Positions 43,494-55,087 of a DNA stretch of 64,000 bases are shown here, in pieces. Source of the stretch: Paraphaeosphaeria minitans (Eukaryota > Ascomycota > Dothideomycetes > Pleosporales > Didymosphaeriaceae); the NCBI GenBank assembly GCA_015832175.1, contig WJXW01000017.1, positions 1,116,001 to 1,180,000 on the forward strand, read 5' to 3'. The notes under the pieces were generated by a model. It was not told the origin of the DNA. It saw only the letters and a list, made by a program, of their open reading frames with translations, and did no database searches. Both the position numbers and the translations under genes were made by a program. Each line of letters opens with the position of its first letter. The first letter of the stretch is position 1.

Positions 43494-43813
43494 TGTGGCT
43501 GGGGGGCTGTGGTGGTGTGAATTGAGGGTGTGGTGTGGGAGGGGAGGGGACTTACGGAGGTTGTTACGGTTGGGTGTCGAGTATTTGGTATGTACGGGTG
43601 TGAGTGCGGTAGCAGAGGCTATATTTGGTAAAGCTGATATCCAAGACTGTGATCGTGGAGGGCTATGAGGAAGTACGTTGTTGCTGTTGCGGGGCTCGAC
43701 TACAAGACAGGGTCAAGCAGTAGATGGCAAACGGAAGGGCAGTCACGCGCACGTGGTTACTCGTTCCTACACAGCTCGATCGCTATTAGCTTGACTCTCA
43801 CTCGATCCATCCC
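43494..43813. promoter_or_regulatory. Upstream region of the RGG protein, with likely 5'-UTR intron
   Basis: Read on the minus strand, a GTAAGT donor begins at 43556 and two possible acceptors lie within 15 bases of the ATG. No in-frame ATG was seen before the donor, so the upstream exon is probably noncoding. Confidence 0.35.
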
Positions 43814-45891
43814 TCACTTCCTATCCTCACCCCTATCTCTCGCTCTGCACAGCTTACCATCTTGCGTGTACAACCCCTCCCGTCCCCCTCCGCTACTGTC
43901 TCTCACCTCCCACTCATCGCTTCCGACTCCCGAAATGACCCAAAACACACCCTCAGGATCCCATTTCTTCTTCACTTCAAGCAGCCTCTCATAGTAACTT
44001 CCATAAAATGTGTCTTTCCACTCCGGATCCTGCATGTCTCCCTCATTCATATACGCTCCACCACCGGGTGTGATATCCCTCCACCGCTGCAGGTACGACT
44101 GCAGTCTGTCGTGACGTCTGGCCTGCAGCTCCGGGGTTTCGACAACAGTGCTGCCATCCCACGAGGCATTAGGCTCGTAGACTTGCGTGTGCATGATTGC
44201 TGTTCTGAACGCGGGGAGCACGGCGTTATCGGGGTTGCCAGCGACCGAGAACGTGGGGCTCATGACTTGGCCGTGGACATCGTAGCCGCCTTCCTCCACA
44301 GCAGACCGTATCGCAGCTTGCATCTCGGAGGTCGAAGCGTCGTCGGCGTAGTTGTATCGCTGGAAAAGTCGTGAGGCTATAAGGGTGTGGCCGACCACAT
44401 CACCGAGTGCGCGTCTCGTGAGCTTCGGTTGGTCTTGTAGGTCTGGAACGTCAACTGTTCGCATTTTCGGCATGTACATTGGGATGCCGACGTCATTAAG
44501 TCTTTGTAGGAAAGGCGCTGTGAAACTTCGCAGTTCAGCGAGTGTGCGGTTCGGCAGGGAGAGTGATGAGGTGAAGGTGAGTCCTGTAGCACCGGAGCTT
44601 GATGCATGCCTGATGAAATTATATCCAAAGCCTCTATTATCGCATAGTGTTGTGGAGAAGTTTAGGTACTCCTTAATTCCAGTCCAGAAGGATTCTTTCG
44701 ATATGCCTGACAGTCCAGGTCGGGAGATCGTTGAGAATGTGATACTGGTACTGGCAATTGATGTGAGAGGAAATGCGCGAACGAGAATTGAGGTCACGAC
44801 TCCAAATGTACCTGATTTGTTCATCAGTGTCATCTTGTGAAAGGTAAAAAGGCCACTCACCTCCACCTCCTCCTCTAAAAGCCCAGAACAGATCCGGATT
44901 TGTCTGTGCGTCTGCAACGATAAACGTCCCATCGGCAGTAACAGCTCTGATCTGTAGTACGTGGTCGGCTGCGAGGCCATAAAAGCTTGCGTATGAACTA
45001 TGGCCCGCACCTTGGAAGTATCCGCCTGGGACTGCGACATCGGCACCGCCAGCGTTCAAGATAGTTGCATTGTACATCCTCGAAGCAGCGCTCACGTCTG
45101 TTGCCCTTGTACCGCCGGCCATTGCTACTACTACATGTCCAGTGTAGCCTGGTGTCGTAAAAGTGGGATGATAAGTCAACCCTCTGAGGTTGTGCACCCA
45201 AATTGAGAGTGCATTGCCGCCAATGTTGTTACCATTGAAGTTGTGGCCTGAGTTTCTTGGAAGTTGTCAGTTCTCTATCAAGCAATATTAAGATGGAATG
45301 GAGAATGCAGCATACTTGATGACAAGTCGTATGTTTCTGTTGCGCGCAAAGTTTACGGCCATTTGCACATGCCGAACAGTCATTGCATTTACAGTGTACA
45401 CCGGGAATCCTCCCTGAGCACACGTAGAATTAGGATTCTTCGTCGGCGCGCATGTCATACCCGTTGCCCACTGTGACATAACACTGATGGGATGGTTTGC
45501 GCTGGTCAAGTCAGATGTCTTTGTCCTCTAGCAGATTTTGACGAACTTACTGCTGTGCCATATTTCTCCAGCCGCTTTGCAGTGTCGCGCATTTCGCTGC
45601 ATCATATTCTGGCCCAGCATAACACGATATCGCTAGCGGCTGCGGTTTGAGTAGCGCGCCTCCGAGAGTTGCATTGAAGCGCTGCCATTCTGCATCGCTT
45701 GGCCAATCATCATCATCTGGACTGTAACGGCATTCTTCCTGTGGTGGAGATTGTGAGACATCGCCAAAATGGATGTCTGGAAATCGGATTATGTCTGAAT
45801 CTGTGAGCTGCTTACTTTCAAAGTTGAAGTTGACAGCGAACACGGTGCTTGCCAGAAATATGAGTACACAGAAGAGAGCCATATCGAGCAT
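43814..45891 (-). CDS. Secreted FAD-linked oxidoreductase (BBE-like, PCMH type)
   Basis: Four exons on the minus strand: 45551-45891, 45316-45501, 44861-45255 and 43814-44811; introns 49, 60 and 49 nt; 639 residues. Start chosen at the Met of MLDMALFCVLIFLASTVFAV, which gives a signal peptide; an in-frame ATG lies further upstream at 45987. FAD_binding_4 domain: VIKNSGHNFNG (His about 180 is the likely covalent FAD attachment), GGTRATDVSAA, GGADVAVPGGYFQGAGHSSY and FWAFRGGGGGTFGVVTS, the last rebuilt by splicing. The C-terminal BBE segment contains GGGAYMNEGDMQDPEWKDTF and YGSYYERLLEVKKKWDPEGV. The second FAD link of berberine-bridge enzymes, a Cys in the GGxC loop, is absent. Substrate unknown; relatives oxidise sugars or alkaloid-like compounds. 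Confidence 0.92.
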
Positions 45892-47271
45892 ATGATGCTG
45901 AGCCGTCAGTTCAGGTTGGGGCGGAGGAATGGCCATGTATTTCAAGACCACCCACATGCTGCCCAAAATCCGAATCTGGAAATCCATCTTCTATCTTTCC
46001 ATAAGACACGCATGCATCCGAATTGGTAAGACTGATGCAGTAGTGCTGAGTTCCACGATGATACTTGCGGTTGGGTTAATCTATTGCCTCGTGTGACCTC
46101 GTGTGCGCACCCGCCATAATGGTTGCTTCTGCCGGATGCCCCCTGTCACACCCCATCATTGGAAATGGGACACGCGCTGCATCCTGGTCGTGTAGACGAC
46201 GTGAGACAATCAGTCAAACAATACGAAGTGAACCGTTGTTTGGGTGGTCAGCCCAGAATCCAGGACAGTGAAGGAGAGTTGTCCGTGTTAAACAGAGAAG
46301 GTGGTAGGTATGGCCTTAGGTATTTGGCCTAGCGCAATTCAGCATGTACGGCTGCGCATCACTCATGAGTAGATATTATGTAGGCCTACAGGTTGAAGTC
46401 CATAATCGGACCTCTCCTTCGAGGACGCCTTCTGTTGGCGGAAGGTGTTCCGCACCGCACCTGGTAGGTGCCACCGTACTAGTCTCAGAGTATATAGGCA
46501 GGATTCGCCACCCTGGCGATCCAACAAACCTACACTCCACTTTATACTTTCAACACCTTCCACATCCCAGAGGAAGTAAAGTTGCCTTGGGCATTGCCAC
46601 TGGTATCAGGAAGAGTTACCGTAGGTGACCAATAGCATCAGCACATCGCATGATCCATACACGGAACGGCAAACATACCCCATGGTGGAGAATCGGAGGA
46701 CAGTTGGTTCCTAGGCTCCAGAGCAATGATCGAGAAACCATGGACGAGGCTGCGTGGGCAAGCAATATAATCTTTCAAGGTCGCTTGATGCCTTATTTTG
46801 ATAAATGGCTTTTGCCTCAGACGACTCAAGATTCCGAGTTAAACATGTGCTATCGGGATGGTGTCAGTGTGGAGGGGGGCGGCAATCAACATTCTGACCG
46901 TACTCAGACTGTTATCTCGGCACCGTACCGTACCTAACTACTGTAGTACCACCATTCTTGAGCCTCTCATGATATTGTTTCTGCACTTCGCAAAGGATAT
47001 GTGAAAACAGCCAATAATAATTTAGCTGGCACGGTTTCGATGCCTACAAACACTAGAAACGCAGCTGCGTGTAAGTCTAGCGCCAAAGCTTTGTCTTTGA
47101 ATTCGCGTAGGGAAGGAACAGTGTAGAAGAACGGCACGTTTGACGTTTGCGCCCGTGGTTGCCTCCCACTACCTACCTACCTATGTTTCTTGGCCGCGAC
47201 CTCTTCTATTTCCCGTTCAACCGACAGCAAATTTTATTTATTGTTTCTCTCAACCACCCACAACATCGAAC
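45892..47271. other. Intergenic region between divergent genes
   Basis: About 1.4 kb holding the promoters of the FAD oxidoreductase (-) and the orphan gene (+). A CTACCTACCTACCTA motif lies at 47169-47183. Small plus-strand frames near 46344-46937 have no features I can support. Confidence 0.5.
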
Positions 47272-48351
47272 ATGTCTCCCGACGCCATCGAAAACCATAG
47301 CGACGATGATTTGTATTGCGATCCCTCTTTATTGCCAGTGCTTGCAAGCGGCTCCGACGGCGCTCGAGCTGCGGCAAAGCATACAACCACCACATCGAAC
47401 CCTTTTCAAAAGGCGCTACCCCGCATTCGACCAGGCAAGGGATCCGTGGTCGTGGACTCTCGATTTACCTGGGTCAACATACGCGCAACTCCGCAGAAGG
47501 CTCCCTGTTCGCATCTCCCGCTCCGTATATCCGACGAGTGGGCTGCAATCGACAAGATACACTCTCTGTACGCATTCCAGCTACTTGATAACGAACGGGA
47601 AAGCATGGAAGCAGAGATCAATTGGCGGGAGAAAGAATTCGAGCGCTTGGAGGCGTTGTCCAGGAAGCAAGTACCTGTTCGATTCACCCTGCCGATGAAT
47701 GGGGGACACCTCGGGCTGCTGGCAGATCACCCCGACCTTCTCTTGCGCTATTTCCATAACGAGAGAAGAATCGCCAAAGCGATTGAGCGTTGTGAAGTGG
47801 AGTTCCGGCATATGCACCTCGCGCAGGCGGATCCATCCCGCAAATTCTACTACACAGAAGTGCAGAAGCTTCGTCGGGGTATCCTGGCCATAATGCGCTT
47901 GGAGTTGGAGCCTGTTGCCAAAACTCTCATCACACATATCACGAGCCTTCTATATGCGCGCGTTGGGGTCGAAGTTACCAAGTTCAAGCGCGATGACGTG
48001 CTATGTCTGCTTGAGGGAGCCTTCATAGACGAGGTGATTCTACGGAGCGTAACGCTGAGCAGCGAGTGGGGAGAATGCTGCACGCTTGAGAAGACAATTC
48101 TTCAATCGCAGGTTGCTATAACGATGCACGCCCGTAAGTATTGGCATATTGTTCCAGACGCCCCGAAGTGGTGCTTGCGTGGCGTCTCTGTTTGAGAAGA
48201 CCATGCTAGCAAAGTCGCTGACTGACACAAACTAGCACAAGATCTCCCCCAAGATCGCACCAAGGGAAAAACTCTTGCAGACCTCCAAGTCATCCTTTCG
48301 TCTCGTTCAATGGTGAGCATAACCCCAATGGCTCGGAGCTCTGTCGTCTAG
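47272..48351 (+). CDS. Hypothetical protein, no recognised domain
   Basis: Starts at ATG 47272 (MSPDAIENHSDDDLYCD). Exon 1 to 48133, intron 48134-48235 (102 nt, GTAAGT donor, ACTAG acceptor), exon 2 to 48351; about 325 residues. Unspliced, the frame would end at 48195. The protein is mostly helical-looking and well mixed: SDEWAAIDKIHSLYAFQLLD, RERE-type charged runs, LADHPDLLLRYFHNERRIAK and FKRDDVLCLLEGAFIDEVIL. No signal peptide or membrane segment. It does not match any family I know. The first 45 or so residues are acidic and disordered. The 3' end is uncertain because another GTGAGC donor follows in exon 2. Confidence 0.6.
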
Positions 48352-49352
48352 ACGAAAATTGGAAGTATCACCTAACGCTGCTACAGGCTCCGTAGCGATA
48401 CAATTCAGGTTTCTAGGAAGGTCAACAGTACGGGGTTCTAGACGGAGCAAGTACTGGGTATTGAGGGCGTACTCAATCAACCGTTGTCGTTTGTCGGTTT
48501 GGTGGTCTCCATCGTGTTCGGCACACATTGCCATCGGTTATTTCACCGGTCGAGAGCGCGGAAAGTATCATTTTGGATCACCAATTGCATTTTCGATACA
48601 AAGAGGGTTTTTGTATTCTGTCAATTGCACACTCTGCGGGTTTGGCCTTCGCGACAATGATGAGTCGTTGTTGCATGTTTTGCCAGTAGGTAGGTAGGTA
48701 GCTGCAACGCTCGCGGCCACGTTGCAGCCAGAAATAGATCAGATACCTAGGTATGACAATGCCGATGACATTTTACACTCCCGCACAGTGAATTGGTGTA
48801 AACTGCGTAGAGGAATCTGGCGTTGAAGTAGGTAGATACTAGCTACCTAGAGTAGGTAGGTAGGTAGGTAGGTAGGTAGAGGTAGGTAGAGGTAGGTAGA
48901 GGTAGGTAGGTAAGTAGAGGTAGGTAGGTAAGTAGAGGTAGGTAGGTAAGTAGAGGTAGGTAGGTAAGTAGAGGTAGGTAGGTAAGTAGAGGTAGGTAGG
49001 TGGGTAGGTAGGTGGGTGGGTAGGTGGGTGGGTAGGTAGGTAGCCACGGCCCTCGCCGTCTCATCTCCGACGCCATCCAATGCCCAGTTCCGCCTCCCTA
49101 GTCCAGCAAAGTTCTTGGCAGATACGTCCCCGCCTATAGCCAACCACCTGCTGCACGCGTTCAAGCCTCCATTTCCGCCACAGTTTGCCAAGCAAAATTC
49201 GCGCCCCTCCGCCATCCAGCTATCGAAATTTGGGTATTATCATTTCAACGGCCACGACGTTCCCCGCGGACGGGTCTGGGCGTCATGGAGTAGGTATAAG
49301 AGCAAGGATCGCCCCGAGGGATCCAAGGGCAGAGCATATCGGACTCGCTACG
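48352..49352. other. Intergenic region with GGTA repeats
   Basis: Contains a TAGGTAGGTAGGTAG patch at 48688-48702 and the larger GGTA array described next. The last 150 bases are the likely promoter and leader of the secreted nuclease gene. The 112-codon frame at 48359-48697 has no supporting feature. Confidence 0.5.
48853..49043. repeat. GGTA tetranucleotide array with 19-bp substructure
   Basis: Starts as pure (GGTA)n, continues as repeated blocks of AGAGGTAGGTAGGTAAGT and ends as GGTGGGTA. The minus-strand frames encode YLPTYLP-type peptides and are artefacts. Confidence 0.95.
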
Positions 49353-51356
49353 ATGGCTTCTCTCGTTCGCATGGTTGGCCTCGCGGCTTCGGTCGCTGTT
49401 TCTTCTGCACTGACTATCGCTGAGGTCAACGGCAACAAGTTCCTTTCGCCTTACAATGGACAGACCGTGGCCAACGTCACCGGCGTCGTGACTGCAAAGG
49501 GGCCGGATGGTTTCTGGATTCGCTCAACCACGCCGGACCGCGACGCGAGGACCTCGGAATCTCTCTACGTGTATGGCGCCAAATTTGCTACGGCCAACAA
49601 CATCACTGTCGGAGACGCCATCTCGGTGGGAGGAAACGTGTCCGAGTATCGCTCGAGCAAGGATTACGTGTACCTGACTGAACTCGCGAGCCCGACGTTG
49701 GAGGAGAAGCTGTCGTTCGGAAACAAGGTGAAAGCTCTCGTCATCGGAAAGGACACGACCGGACCCCCGACCCAGCAGTTCAGCAGCCTCGATGGCGGAG
49801 ATGTGTTCGCGGTGCCGAACAACGTCTCTCTGGTCTCAGTTGCCAACCCCGTTCTGCAGCCCAAGAAGTACGGCATGGACTTCTGGGAGAGCCTGTCCGG
49901 CGAGCTCGTGACGGTGCGGAAGCCCACCGCGATCAACAAGCCCAACAACTTCGGCGACACCTGGGTCATCGGCGACTGGAAGGTCACCGGGCGCAACGGA
50001 CGCGACGGCCTCACGCAGAACGGCGATGACGCGAACCCAGAGACCATCATCATCGGGTCGCCTCTCGACGGCACGGCGAATCCCTCGACCACCAAGCTCG
50101 GCGACTCCCTCGACGAGATAACCGGCATCGTCACCCAGGCCTTCGGCTTCTACCGCATCCTCCCCACGACCGCCCTCAAAGTGAAGAAATCCCAGAAACC
50201 CGCGCTCCCCGCCGCAACAAAGCTCACGTCGGATGGCAAGTGCAGCGGCCTCACCTTCGGCTCGTACAACGTCGAGAACCTCTCCCCCAACAGCACGCAC
50301 CTCCCCGCCATCGCCGCGCACCTGGTCGACTCCCTGCGCTCCCCCGACCTCGTCTTCCTCCAGGAAGTCCAGGACGACAACGGCCCCACCGACGACGCCG
50401 TCGTCTCCGCAAACCTCACCTTGTCCACGCTTGCGGCCGCCATCGCCGCCATCGGCGGCCCGCAGTACGCCTTCGCCGACGTCGACCCCGTCGACAACCA
50501 GGACGGCGGCGCGCCCGGCGGCAACATCCGCACCGCGTACCTGTACAAGCCGGCCCTGATCCGGCTGCACAAGCCCAACGCCGGCGGCCCGCTCGACGCC
50601 ACCGCCGTGCTGCCCGGGTCGAGTCTGACATTCAACCCCGGGCGCATCGACCCCGCGAACGCGGCGTGGACCGCGAGTCGAAAGCCGCTCGTCGCGCAGT
50701 GGGAGGTGCTGGGGCGGAAGGGCGGCAGCGAGGGGACGTTCTTCACGGTGAACGTGCACTTCGGCAGCAAGGGCGGCAGCAGCAGTCTCCAGGGGGATGC
50801 GCGACCGCCTGTAAACGGGGGCGTCAATAACCGCCAAGCGCAGGCTGAGCTCACGGCCAGCTTCGTCAAGGTACGTCCTGGACACACGCCCATCTCCGCA
50901 CTACCTACCCGAATCTCTGCACTGCGGTTCCGCGAAAAAAGGAGACCGCACGGAGGCACACGTGACACGTAGCTAATGGATGTGACCGATCGGGCACACG
51001 TGAGGAGACGACTACGGTAGACTAACACCCCACAGTCCCTCCTCGCCCGCGACGCCCACGCCCACATCATCACCGCCGGCGACTTCAACGAGTTCATCTC
51101 CGTCGCGCCGCTCCGGGCCTACGTCTCGCTCTCGGGCCTCCACGACCTCGACGCCGTCGCCGGCATCGGACCCGCCGAGCGGTACACGTATCTGTTCGAC
51201 ATGCAGGCGCAGCAGCTCGACCACGTGTTTGTGTCCGACGCGCTCAAGAGGAAAAAGGCAGCATATGAGCATGTGCACGTGAATACGTGGGTCGATAGGG
51301 CGGCGCAGGTGAGTGATCATGATCCTAGTGTTGCCAAGTTGGATGTTTGCTCGTAG
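49353..51356 (+). CDS. Secreted endonuclease/exonuclease/phosphatase-fold enzyme
   Basis: Exon 1 49353-50870, intron 50871-51035 (165 nt), exon 2 51036-51356; 612 residues. Start MASLVRMVGLAASVAVSSAL gives a signal peptide. The N-terminal half (about residues 20-280) has OB-fold-like segments, including VTGVVTAKGPDGFWIRS and EITGIVTQAFGFYRI, as in extracellular DNases of the ExeM/NucH kind. The catalytic half carries FGSYNVENLSP, LVFLQEVQDDNG, FTVNVHFGSKGG, ITAGDFNEF and the terminal SDHDPS motif, the full set expected for this fold. The last two motifs lie on exon 2, so the splice is essential. Likely function: extracellular nuclease; phosphatase activity cannot be ruled out. Two minus-strand frames over it are GC-rich shadows. 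Confidence 0.9.
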
Positions 51357-54108
51357 GCGGGGCGGGGTGGGATGGGATGTGAAGGCTACCTACCACATCA
51401 CGTACAACGAGAACGAGAATGAGAATGACCCTTAACCTGAGATTTCAAAAAAGCAACGCAAAAAAATAACACCTGCACATGCTGCCCCTCCACAAGGCGG
51501 AAAAGTCAAAAAGAGTGGGAAAGTTTGCAGTATTCGAGAAGGAGGTTTGCTGCTCTGATGAGGAGTGCTGAGAGATCGACCGCTGGTGACGTCTGTGGGG
51601 ACTTGTACTGAAAGAAGGGAGATGCGCAAAACCGGTTTCAAGTTGGTGACGTTCTCAAGCATGTTCCAAAGGCAGCATAAGACGTAGGTCATGGTCAGGA
51701 TGCGGGACCTCCACGAGGACAATGCTGCCCAGAGTGTTGTTTCATGATTGATGTGCTTTTTATCTATCACTGAGAAGAGTACCTTGTCTAGTGAGGATAT
51801 GGTGAGCCGATTCGCCAAGGCGTACTGTACTGATCATACTCGGAGTCGAACATGCAGACATCGAGCGCAGATGACTTCGCAAAACTTTTGGAATGATTCA
51901 TGTCGCGCCATGTAGTCGTTATCGTCTTGTTCCTCTATCCTTCCGCAGTGTAGACAGAAATGCCAGTGCGACATCTGCGTCAGGGGCCGCAGGTACCCGT
52001 CGTGCGCCGTGACGTTCGCCGCTGCGCTGGTTGGTGGGAGCGTCACTTGACCACGCGCATCTGGGTGCCATGTGGGTCCGAACGTTTTTGTGTTGGGGCG
52101 TGTCCGGGTGCTACATGGCCATGTATGACGGGCGTATGTATCTTTGTCCATTCGCTACGTTGGACGAATGGTGTCTGGTCCGCGTGGTATCGTATTCGGT
52201 GTTACGACGACGCAACGGCTGCGACGGACGAGATGCAGCTCTCGATGTGGTACTCAGCTGGCGAACGTTGCTGAGTCGAAGTGAGACTACTGCTATTAGC
52301 TGTTGTGTTCGGAAGACAAGTGCAAGACTGGCATGCACGGCCCTCGCGCAGCACCGAGCCGCAGGCGGGGGCGGTGGTTCACTTCGAGATACGCGCGGCT
52401 GTGGTTCTCAATTCCATGTTGCCGTGACCAACGAATGTAGGGGCATTGATCAAGTCTCGTTTCCATTCGGGTAGTGCGTCGTCTGACACCGTTTCTGCTG
52501 TAGGGCGTGGACTGACATGGAAACCTGTCGAGATGAACCAATCCTTATTGCTGCCTACATAACATCTGCTTCTATGCAGAAGTTGCACTTGCTACGTGTG
52601 ATGGACTTCATTTGCCTTCAATCAATTGGAGCATGTCAATGCTGGAGCAAACGAAAACGGGCCTGTCCCGAGCTGGCCAAATCTGCATCTGGAATGTTGA
52701 GCCGGAACAAATCGGCAGGCGTCGTGAAAGCTACGGGTTGGGGCCGAGTCAGTAGTATTGCATTGTCAGTTTTGACACGTACATGAGCCGTGAACAGTCT
52801 GCTTCTGGTCATTATCCAGATCTCCAATGCGTTTAGAGGTTGAGGCTTTATATTTTTTATTTAGACGGCAGGGTAAGCAGCCAAAGGGTTCAGATCGGTG
52901 TAGTAGACCGCAAGGGGCCGCGCGAGGCATAGAAGCCGCCGATGCCGGAAAATAGACATTCCCATGGCGATGTTGAGATGCAGGGCGGCGGTGCGGTCCT
53001 TTGTGCCCATTACTCATTATCTAGCCTGTGGAAGGCTGGTCAGATAGGCTGCAGGTGAGACTCGGTCGAAGAAAACGTTGGCTGCACATGCTGTATAACT
53101 TCGTACAAGAGTAGTCGAGGCCACAGCAGCAACGGATAACGCGACGTGGTTACAGGTAGATGCTGCGGAAGGTAGTGGGTCGGCGGGACGCGTTTGCGTG
53201 CTATACCTAGGTACCTAGGTAGGTACTAGCGTCAGTTTCGATTGCAGACATGCAGACAAAGGCCAGAGTGCCTGCGCCGCATCGCTTAGCGGAAGATGTA
53301 TCAAGTCTGTACGTGTACCTGGTGGCTATCATCGTGTTGTTCAAATTGAAAGCGCTTGGACATGAGTGCGATGCATCAAAGCACCGTGGTCTGGGTGCAG
53401 GGTTGATTGGATCATTAGATGGCCAGAGCAGCTGCCTGCCCTACCTACCTACCTGGGGAGGACCCTGTGCAGCGCGCTTACACTGCGTTTCAATATTACA
53501 GGCCCCGAACGGTCGCTTGGGTAATGAGAGGCGAGGTGTCGCTGACTGCTGCCGTCACAGAGGCAGCGGAGGCCAGTCTGGCTGGGCGGCCACCGGGCGA
53601 AAGGCTTCGGCAGAGCAGGCAGGGCAGGCAGAGCAGTCACAGCCTCTCCGGTGTCGCATCCGGCGTCGTCGTGCGGTTGCTCACGACAGCGGGCACGGAG
53701 CGGCAGCGGATAGGCGCGACGACGTGTGGCCTGGCGGGCGGGACTGGGCAAGCGCGGCGAGCAATGCACGGCGATTCATGGCCGGGATCTGCGGACGAGC
53801 GCGCGGCGTCGTCGGCGGCGGGAGCAGGGCCGTCTTCCATTTATGCGACGGGCATCGGAGGCGTCTATACTGCAAGCAGGCGGAAGCGATCTAATTTTGC
53901 GTGCTGGATTGAACAAAGGCGCGGGGAGGGAGAGGAGCGGAGGGCGGGGCGTAGTGCGCGCTAAAGGGCAGATCAGATTGCCCGCGCCCGCCCCGCGGCG
54001 CCGACTGCGGGGACTGAGGGCGAGGCTCAACACCACAGAAACATGGTGGAACATGGTGGAAGAATGAATTGGTGGAATGCGGCGGCGGCTCCAAAGTTTC
54101 TGCGTGGG

Positions 54109-54144
54109 CGTGTCTGCGTGTCTGCGTGTCTGCGTGTCTGCGTG
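54109..54144. repeat. (GTGTCTGC)n octamer repeat
   Basis: About four and a half copies of GTGTCTGC in a row. Confidence 0.9.
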
Positions 54145-54217
54145 TCTGCGTGCCGGTGCGTGGGACGGGCTGGGCAAAGCTTCGTCGCTCGCGTGGTGGT
54201 TTAGGTACACGGAGGGC

Positions 54218-54411
54218 GCTGCTGCTGCTTGATGCATGATCCTTACATGGCTGGAGGACTCTGCTGCGTGATCCTTACCTGGCTGGAGGGCTCTGCTTCT
54301 GCTGCTGCGTGATCCTTACTTGGCTGGAGGGCTCTGCTTCTGCTGCTGCTTGATCCTCACACCGAGAGCGCTGCTGCGTGATCCTTACCTGGCTCGAGGG
54401 TGCTGCTGCCA
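54218..54411. repeat. Minisatellite with unit TGATCCTTACCTGGCTGGAG
   Basis: Four to five imperfect copies of roughly 30-45 bp, each joining a CTGCTGC run to TGATCCTTAC, TGGCTGGAGG and GCTCTGC. Unit length varies by the number of CTG triplets. Confidence 0.88.
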
Positions 54412-55014
54412 AGGTCTTGGGTGGCGTTCCTGAGCGTCGACGAGATAACGCCCAGCATCGAGCCCGTCTGTTCTGGAACCTCTGACCTGCCCAAAGGATG
54501 CGCTTGGCCCGGTCGTCGAGCATACCCACCTGTTGCTGGCAGCGGCGAGGAGCCAGCGGGAGCGGTGGAGCAGCCGGGGAGAGTGGAATGGAGCGTCGAG
54601 GTGAAGGTAGGGTGAGATGGGTGGTGGGATGAGATAGGGTGGCCGTAGCACACCAGGGCGGCAGCTTCTGTTTACTGTTGGGCGTGACGGGTCCGCGCAC
54701 AGCTTCTGGCAGGCGCGACAGCTTCTGGAAGCAACGTTCCACCGCGCCTTCCTTTTTCTTTTCCTTGTCGTAGCTGCCGCCCCAGGGAGGAAGCTAGTCT
54801 AAGTAGCTGTCCGAGCAATCTGTTCCCGTCCTGGAACCACCAGAGCAGCCACCAAGGCCGCCCCAAGCAACCAAGCAACCAAGCAAGCAACCAGCCAACC
54901 ACCCACCAACGCCAGCTGCCAACTGCCACCAAACCCTCCCCATGGGGTCCTGCCGCTAAGCAATCCCGGTCCGTTGTCTGTGCCGTTGCTTGTTCATCGC
55001 GCCTCTGTGGCCAG

Positions 55015-55022
55015 TATAATAT
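55015..55022 (+). promoter_or_regulatory. TATA-like element upstream of the MFS gene
   Basis: TATAATAT lies 66 bases before the MFS start codon, followed by a CT-rich patch. Position fits a core promoter only if the 5' UTR is short; otherwise it is within the leader. Confidence 0.35.
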
Positions 55023-55087
55023 CCCGCTGCTTCCCTCGGTCACATCTTCGACAGCCCTCGCTCGCACGCTGACCGACAACTCTCATC

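Larger units (their letters stand above)
51357..55014. other. Large gene-poor region
   Basis: About 3.6 kb without a gene I can defend. Minus-strand frames at 51432-51818 (128 codons) and 51834-52151 (105 codons, with a FCLHCG...CARC cysteine pattern) are the best candidates and are discussed under findings. The plus-strand frame 53250-53894 (214 codons) has the composition of random GC-rich DNA. A CCTAGGTACCTAGGTAGG motif is at 53207-53224. Tandem repeats near 54109 and 54218 are listed separately. CAACCAAG repeats (54866-54915) probably belong to the MFS gene leader or promoter. Confidence 0.5.

Noticed and set aside
50240..50830. Arg/His-rich plus-strand frame in the nuclease gene
   Set aside because: Frame +1 reading of GC-rich coding DNA.
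49836..50885. Minus-strand frame of 349 codons inside the nuclease gene
   Set aside because: GC-rich antisense shadow; the plus strand carries the catalytic motifs.
53250..53894. Plus-strand frame of 214 codons
   Set aside because: Arg/Gly/Ala-rich random composition; no motif and contradictory open frames on both strands.
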